Origin: Clostridia bacterium
Lineage (GTDB): Bacteria; Bacillota; Clostridia; Christensenellales; DTU072
Assembly: GCA_028703745.1 (NCBI GenBank)
Contig: JAQVME010000025.1
Coordinates: forward strand, 1-10,978
DNA length: 10,978 nucleotides
Direction of reading: 5' to 3'
Positions within the stretch are counted from its first letter, which is position 1, and every line of letters begins with the position of its first letter. The notes below the pieces were generated by a model. That model searched no databases. It was not told the origin of the DNA and saw only the letters and a program-made list of their open reading frames with translations. Both the position numbers and the translations under genes were made by a program. Below are positions 5,940 through 10,978 of this stretch, piece after piece.

Positions 5940-8900
5940 ATATTTTTCTTTAGACAAGATAGGCGGCAAACTAGCCGAAATAAAAAGCGCAGTTGACGCT
6001 AACCGCTCGACTGTGGTTTTTTATGCCGTAGAGAACAGCAGGTATCACATAACCTCGGCGCTTGAGCGGTTTTTTCTATACGTAGTACCCGACAGACTGA
6101 CGGCGCGTAGGGCAAAAACGCTGCTGTCTGCCTACACAGGCGAGGATATCCCGATAATATTCGAACGTGACGACGTGCTTATCAACAGCCGCAGCGCGGC
6201 AACCTACTCCTTGGGTGAAAGGCTAAAAACGCTAACAGACATCGTGCTGGGGAAGGCGCGGGGCGCCATAATCTCGGCAGAAGGATTGATACAATATTAT
6301 CCCAAAAAATCCGCGCTGATAGCGGCTATAAGGCATTACAAGGTCGGCGACGCGCTGGAGCGGGAGGAATTTGCCGAATATATGGTGTCGGTGGGCTACC
6401 AAAGAGTCGAAAGAACCGACGAACGCGGCAGCTTTTCGCTGCGCGGCGACATCATAAACCTCTATTGCTACGACAATGAGCTACCCTACAGGATAGAGCT
6501 TTTTGACAATATTATCGAATCCATAAAGCATTACGACAACGAAACGTTGACGGTAACGGAAAAGATAAGCGGTTTGCGCATTATTCCGGCAAGCGACATT
6601 TTGGTCGACCAAAATGATATTAAAGGCATCCTAAACGCTATAGATTTGCAAAGAAGGCAAGCCGGACTCAAGCTTGCAGAAATAATCGGTGACATAAGAG
6701 AAAAGTTTGTAAATCATCCTTCGAATGCCGCGTTGACGTGGCTTATACCGTTTATGTCGGAGCAGTTTTGCGGTATTAATGAGTATCTGCCTGACGGCGC
6801 CGTCGTGGTTTTCGACGACCTCAGAAGCGTTGACGACAAACTGAAGCTTGTGCAGAACGCGCATACGGTGCGGCTGAAAAGCTTCATCGAGAGCGGCGAG
6901 GCAAGTCCCCTTCACGCCAAGGCTATTATGAGCCCTTTAGAAGCATATAATTCCATAAAAAACCGCCTCAAACTGGGCTTTATGTCGATTACGTCGGGCA
7001 ACCCTGTCTTCGAACCTCAAGAAATAATCAGCATAAAAAGCCAGTCGCTTCCGAGATACTACAACAATTTTTTGCAGCTGATAGACGATGTCAAGGGTTA
7101 TGTCAACAACGGCGCAAAGGTGTTTATATACTGCAAGGGCTACAACTTCTCAGCCTTTTTGAAAAACCTTCACGAGAACTTCATAGGCGCAAAAAAATTC
7201 GCTTACGGACAGGAGGAAGGCGAAGTAAACGTCATCGAAGGCTATCTGCCGCACGGCTTTGCCTATAACGCCGAGAAAGTCATTGTCATCGGCAACGACG
7301 ACATAGAGCGCAAGAGAGAAGAGACAAAGGCGCGGAAAAGAAGCGATTTTGTGTTGCCCGAAAAGGGCGATTATGTCGTTCACGAAAAGCACGGCATAGG
7401 CATTTCCGAGGGAATGATGAGTGTCAAAACCTCGGATGGCTACAAGGACTTTTACGTGGTGCTTTACCGTGACGGAGATAGGCTTTATCTGCCTGCCGGA
7501 CAGCTCGACACGCTTGAAAAGTACAGCGGAGGCGAAACACCCTCATTGCACAAACTCGGCGGCGCGGAGTTTGCCAGAGTCAAGAAGAAGGCAAAAGAGT
7601 CCATAAAGAAGATGACCATAGACCTTATCAAGATTTATGAGCGCAGACAGAGCTTAAGAGGTCACAAATATCAGCCCGATACGGTATGGCAGAGAGAGCT
7701 CGAGGACAGCTTCGAATTCGAAGAAACCGAGGACCAAATCACCGCCACGAACGAAATAAAGCAGGACATGGAGCAGGGCAAGATTATGGATAGGCTGCTT
7801 TGCGGCGACGTCGGCTACGGCAAAACCGAGGTAGCTATCAGGGCAATTTTCAAAACCGTTCTTGATGGCAAACAGGCGGCAGTGCTGGTGCCCACGACAA
7901 TTCTGGCGCAGCAGCATTTCAACACGCTTTCTGCCCGTTTCAACGCCTTTAAGCTCAAGATTGCCCATTTGTCGAGGTTTGTTCCGGAAGGCAAAATCAA
8001 AGAAAACCTAGAGAAGATAAAGAGCGGCGAAATAAACGTCATAGTAGGCACACACCGATTATTAAGTAGCGACGTGGTGTTCGCAGACCTGGGCTTGCTG
8101 GTGCTTGACGAGGAGCAACGCTTCGGCGTAGAGCACAAGGAAAAAATAAAAGCTTTGCGCGCTAACGTCAATGTTTTAAGTATGACGGCTACGCCCATAC
8201 CCCGTACACTCCATATGTCGCTGTCGGGCATACGGGATATCTCCATGCTGGAGACGCCTCCGGGCAACAGAATACCCATAGAAACCTACGTCACGGAATA
8301 CAGTGATAATCTGCTGCTTGATGCCGTGAGGCGTGAAATAGCCCGCGACGGACAGGTCTTCATTCTTTATAACAAGGTGACTACTATTGAGGCTTTTCAC
8401 AAGCACGTGCTGAGTCTTGTGGGGGATATTCCCACGGTTTTTGCCCACGGACAATTGAACGACCGCGAGCTTGAGAAGCGCATAAGAAGTTTTTACGAAA
8501 GACAGGCGTCAATAATGATATCTACGACGATAATCGAGAACGGCATAGATTTGCCGCTGGCAAACACGCTTATTGTCATCGATGCCGACACACTGGGGCT
8601 CAGCCAGCTTTATCAGCTGCGCGGCAGGGTGGGGCGGAGCAATGTGCTTGCATACGCCTATTTCACCGTGCGCGAGGGCAAGGTAATCACGGAGAATGCC
8701 GCCAGAAGGTTGGAGGCGCTTATGGAATACACAGAGCTGGGCAGCGGCTTCAGAATAGCGCTGCGAGACCTTGATATAAGAGGCGCCGGCAACGTGCTGG
8801 GCAGGGAACAATCGGGACAGATGGAAAAAATCGGTTACGATATGTATTGCAGAATGATAAAGCAGGTGCTCGACGAGGCGTCCGGCAAAAAGGTTGTCGA

Positions 8901-9357
8901 AAAACGCGAGATAGAATTGAGCATCGAGGGCGACGGAACTTTGCCCGAGGATTATATCGCTTCCGTGCGCGAGCGCACAAAGTTCTACAAACGTGTTTCG
9001 TCTTTGCAGAATGCAAAAGAAGGCAGGGAATATCTCAAGGAATTGACCGAAAGCTACAAAAAACCCTCGGCGCAGGTAGTCGGCATAGTAGTTACGGGCA
9101 TACTAAAGAATCTTGCGCAAGGCTTGGGAATCCGCAGAGTAGTCATAAACAATGAGGGCAGCGGGCTGTTCTTTTATGATGACAGCTGTTTGCAAAATTC
9201 GGCGGTTATCGGCGCCTTGAGCAGTTTGCAGAGGTTTGCCGTGCTGTCCCCAACGAGTCCGCCGTCTATAGTTTTCAAAAACAAAGGACTGAATCATAAC
9301 GCCAGAATTAAACTGGTGCTGGACTTTTTATCAAAAGCCACGTGCGCAGGTGAGTAA
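5926..9357 (+). CDS. mfd: Transcription-repair coupling factor Mfd
   Basis: Mfd binds RNA polymerase stalled at DNA lesions, pushes it off the template and recruits UvrA for excision repair. The 1143-residue protein is close to the E. coli length and shows all domains in order: the UvrB-like N-terminal module (about 1-330, with SVGYQRVE and FSLRGDIINLY), the CarD-like RNA polymerase interaction domain (about 478-545, GDYVVHEKHGIG and RLYLPAGQLDTLEKY), and the SF2 translocase. Translocase motifs are GDVGYGKTE (Lys633), LVLDEEQRFG (Asp728-Gln731), SMTATPIPRTLH (from 752) and QLRGRVGRS (Arg901, Arg904), followed by the RecG-like RDLDIRGAGNVLG and a C-terminal regulatory domain (about 990-1143). 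The ATG at 5926 has AGGGA five bases upstream and overlaps pth by 14 bases. No frameshift or missing motif was seen. Confidence 0.98.
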   Translation: MRFSEYFSLDKIGGKLAEIKSAVDANRSTVVFYAVENSRYHITSALERFFLYVVPDRLTARRAKTLLSAYTGEDIPIIFERDDVLINSRSAATYSLGERLKTLTDIVLGKARGAIISAEGLIQYYPKKSALIAAIRHYKVGDALEREEFAEYMVSVGYQRVERTDERGSFSLRGDIINLYCYDNELPYRIELFDNIIESIKHYDNETLTVTEKISGLRIIPASDILVDQNDIKGILNAIDLQRRQAGLKLAEIIGDIREKFVNHPSNAALTWLIPFMSEQFCGINEYLPDGAVVVFDDLRSVDDKLKLVQNAHTVRLKSFIESGEASPLHAKAIMSPLEAYNSIKNRLKLGFMSITSGNPVFEPQEIISIKSQSLPRYYNNFLQLIDDVKGYVNNGAKVFIYCKGYNFSAFLKNLHENFIGAKKFAYGQEEGEVNVIEGYLPHGFAYNAEKVIVIGNDDIERKREETKARKRSDFVLPEKGDYVVHEKHGIGISEGMMSVKTSDGYKDFYVVLYRDGDRLYLPAGQLDTLEKYSGGETPSLHKLGGAEFARVKKKAKESIKKMTIDLIKIYERRQSLRGHKYQPDTVWQRELEDSFEFEETEDQITATNEIKQDMEQGKIMDRLLCGDVGYGKTEVAIRAIFKTVLDGKQAAVLVPTTILAQQHFNTLSARFNAFKLKIAHLSRFVPEGKIKENLEKIKSGEINVIVGTHRLLSSDVVFADLGLLVLDEEQRFGVEHKEKIKALRANVNVLSMTATPIPRTLHMSLSGIRDISMLETPPGNRIPIETYVTEYSDNLLLDAVRREIARDGQVFILYNKVTTIEAFHKHVLSLVGDIPTVFAHGQLNDRELEKRIRSFYERQASIMISTTIIENGIDLPLANTLIVIDADTLGLSQLYQLRGRVGRSNVLAYAYFTVREGKVITENAARRLEALMEYTELGSGFRIALRDLDIRGAGNVLGREQSGQMEKIGYDMYCRMIKQVLDEASGKKVVEKREIELSIEGDGTLPEDYIASVRERTKFYKRVSSLQNAKEGREYLKELTESYKKPSAQVVGIVVTGILKNLAQGLGIRRVVINNEGSGLFFYDDSCLQNSAVIGALSSLQRFAVLSPTSPPSIVFKNKGLNHNARIKLVLDFLSKATCAGE

Positions 9358-9399
9358 GCCGTGCCGTTCCTTATATATAATAAAGTATAGTAAAAACTC

Positions 9400-9428
9400 T
9401 TGTCTTATAATTTTATATATTGTATAAT
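9400..9428 (+). promoter_or_regulatory. Promoter of the PrsA-like lipoprotein gene
   Basis: TTGTCT (9400-9405), a 17-base AT-rich spacer and a perfect TATAAT (9423-9428) preceded by TG predict a start near 9435 and a leader of about 33 bases. The layout closely matches the walJ promoter. A further TATAAT (9376-9381) without a good -35 box lies upstream in the same gap. No hairpin terminator for mfd was recognised between 9358 and 9399. Confidence 0.65.
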
Positions 9429-9445
9429 AAGTGTTACGAAATTAC

Positions 9446-9460
9446 CCTTTTTGAAAAAGG
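9446..9460 (+). repeat. Short inverted repeat covering the Shine-Dalgarno of the lipoprotein gene
   Basis: CCTTTTT and AAAAAGG flank a single G, a perfect seven-base inverted repeat; as RNA it could form six pairs around a three-base loop. The right arm is part of the Shine-Dalgarno (AAGGAG, 9457-9462). The stem is mostly A-U and short, so an effect on translation is uncertain. Confidence 0.35.
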
Positions 9461-9467
9461 AGCCTAT

Positions 9468-10978
9468 ATGAAAAAGAAAATATTTGCTGCAATAGTACTG
9501 GTTGCTTTACTTGCCTCGATATTCAGCGGTTGTACTTTCATCAAAGAAAACAAAGAAAGAGCCGCCAACGAAATCCTCGCAACAGTTACTTCCGACGGGA
9601 TATCGCTCACGGTCACAAGGAACGAGTTCCTTGCATACGCGAATTATATGCTCAACCAATATTCGCAATACAATTATACTCCCGACCTCGGCGAACTTAT
9701 GCCCGAGATACTCGATTATATGATCAACCAAAAGTACCTCATAATAAAAGGTATTGTATATTTGAACAGCCTTCCGCACAGACAGGCAGTCACTGCCGCT
9801 AAGAAATACGGCATCAGCGCAAACACCCCCGAAGGCGCGCTTACAGTCGCCGAGAGATATAACGCCATTAAGACCGTCAACGAGACCTTTGAAAAAGAAA
9901 TAGACGACTACGTAAAAGAATACGAAAACGAACAAAAGAATATGAGCATCTCCTCGAAGAAGGAAGAGCTTTCCGTACTTTACAAAGCCGGATATACCGT
10001 TACAAAAGTAGAAACAAAAGCCGGCTCCTTCAAGGAGCAATATTTGAAGGATGAGGAGCTTGACGAAACCAAGGTCTTCATCGAAATTTCCTTAAAGAAA
10101 GGCGAGGCGACAGAGACCGTCGTCATGCCGGTCAATTCGACGATGTATGACGAAGAGAAGCCCTTCAGCACGGAAATAACCTCCGAGGAGCAGACCTCCA
10201 AAGTCGTAGCCAAGAGCGTTATACTCATTTATGAAGAGCCCTATACCGATACCGAAGGTGAGACGGTATACCGCCCCCATAAGACACAGCCTTTCGAGTA
10301 TTCCGTAGTAACCCCCAGAGGTACGGAACCGGAAGAAGAGGAAGAGAACGAGCTTGAGGGCGACGTTAAGGACAGATATAAGCTCGACGCTGAGATCGCC
10401 GCCGAAAACAAAGCGTCGCTGTTTGATTACAACGTGTCAACAACTGCCGCTTTGAAAGAAGCTTATCGCCAATTCCGTCAAGCCAAGAAGAGTATGCTCA
10501 TCAATTTCGATGAAACGGGACTTGCTTATTACTACAAGAACCAGTATGAGAGCGCCGTGCTTGCCGCGGTAAAGCACGAAATAACAAGAGCAACGGACAC
10601 TTCCTCCGTTACCGCCGACATGGTGAACGCCGAATACGCGCTCCTTGTTGCTAAGCAAAAGGAAGAATACGATATTCTAGAAACAGATGCCGAAAAGGTC
10701 ACAAAATTTGCAAAAAGCATAGTTGACGGCACTATGAAACTGGACACCACATATTATGTACCCGTTGACGCAATAGCCGCTGAGGGTTATGACTTAGCCG
10801 AATTTTTTGCCATTGCCCATGTTCTTTTCAAGTTTGACAAGTCCCAAACGGACTTTATCAATAAAGATAAGGGAGACAGAACTGAAGAGGAACTCAAGAC
10901 CCTGCGTTATCTAGTGGCGCAAAATACAGTGACAAGCCGTTCCAACCCCGATTACGATCCCGAATACGAGTGTCCCCT
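9468..10978 (+). CDS. PrsA/SurA-like peptidyl-prolyl isomerase lipoprotein, C terminus outside window (partial)
   Basis: The first 503 residues of a secreted lipoprotein; the frame is open to the right edge. The signal peptide (MKKK plus a hydrophobic stretch) ends in a lipobox FSGC, so Cys22 is the expected lipid-modified residue and the protein is anchored outside the membrane. Residues about 36-97 (ILATV...ISLTVTRNEF...EILDYMINQKYL) resemble the SurA/PrsA N-terminal chaperone segment. A long, charged middle region follows with an acidic patch EPEEEEENELEG (287-298). AIAHVLFKFDK (His451) looks like the first strand of a parvulin isomerase domain, most of which would be off the window. Such proteins fold exported proteins at the cell surface. 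It has its own promoter and AAGGAG five bases before the ATG, and lies after mfd, a neighbourhood seen in Clostridia. The foldase role is inferred; isomerase activity cannot be judged from this part. Confidence 0.78.
   Translation, partial: MKKKIFAAIVLVALLASIFSGCTFIKENKERAANEILATVTSDGISLTVTRNEFLAYANYMLNQYSQYNYTPDLGELMPEILDYMINQKYLIIKGIVYLNSLPHRQAVTAAKKYGISANTPEGALTVAERYNAIKTVNETFEKEIDDYVKEYENEQKNMSISSKKEELSVLYKAGYTVTKVETKAGSFKEQYLKDEELDETKVFIEISLKKGEATETVVMPVNSTMYDEEKPFSTEITSEEQTSKVVAKSVILIYEEPYTDTEGETVYRPHKTQPFEYSVVTPRGTEPEEEEENELEGDVKDRYKLDAEIAAENKASLFDYNVSTTAALKEAYRQFRQAKKSMLINFDETGLAYYYKNQYESAVLAAVKHEITRATDTSSVTADMVNAEYALLVAKQKEEYDILETDAEKVTKFAKSIVDGTMKLDTTYYVPVDAIAAEGYDLAEFFAIAHVLFKFDKSQTDFINKDKGDRTEEELKTLRYLVAQNTVTSRSNPDYDPEYECP

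Noticed and set aside
9358..9399. Rho-independent terminator after mfd
   Set aside because: Only AT-rich sequence without a GC-rich stem and T-run was found, so no terminator is called.
9507..10040. Minus-strand open frame (177 codons) inside the lipoprotein gene
   Set aside because: The plus strand has signal peptide, lipobox and SurA-like sequence in one continuous frame; the antisense frame is hydrophobic by base composition only.

Overview
The window looks like chromosomal backbone from an uncultured, low-to-mid-GC Bacillota (Clostridia-like) bacterium. The evidence is the gene order: a WalJ (YycJ) homologue and RlmH, which form the tail of the wal/yyc locus in Bacillota, then tadA, pth and mfd followed by a PrsA-type lipoprotein, together with sigma-A style promoters (TTGaca-17-TATAAT) and purine-rich Shine-Dalgarno sites. 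ATA is visibly frequent for isoleucine and AGA/AGG for arginine. No transposase, integrase, phage gene, tRNA, rRNA or CRISPR array was seen. A finer taxonomic placement would be a guess.

Layout. Positions 1-675 (minus strand) hold the N-terminal 225 residues of a class I iron-sulfur fumarase/tartrate dehydratase alpha subunit that runs off the left edge. Positions 676-784 are a compact divergent promoter region in which the -35 boxes of the two promoters overlap. Everything from 785 onward is on the plus strand: walJ (785-1570), two consecutive CPBP-family (CAAX/Abi) intramembrane protease homologues (1571-2629 and 2640-3641), rlmH (3638-4075), a short gap with a -10-like element (4076-4106), a cytoplasmic M14 metallopeptidase (4107-4934), tadA (4927-5364), pth (5361-5939) and mfd (5926-9357). 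A 110-base gap (9358-9467) carries a good promoter, and a PrsA/SurA-like lipoprotein gene (9468 onward) runs off the right edge. There is no gene-free stretch over 300 bases.

How the genes fit together. The plus-strand genes abut or overlap almost throughout (TAG|ATG, TTGA, 8-base, GTGA and 14-base junctions), so two translationally coupled blocks are likely: walJ-CPBP-CPBP-rlmH and M14-tadA-pth-mfd. The second block is largely translation and repair housekeeping: wobble A34-to-inosine deamination, peptidyl-tRNA rescue and transcription-coupled repair, plus a peptidase that may act on peptidoglycan peptides. The most distinctive feature is that two CPBP proteases sit between walJ and rlmH, where Bacillus-type loci carry the surface protease HtrA. 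The two proteins have catalytic motifs at almost identical residue numbers and the same extra C-terminal tail and terminal membrane helix. The walJ promoter would start transcription at, or within a base or two of, its ATG, which predicts a leaderless mRNA. Two ends are partial genes that the window truncates.
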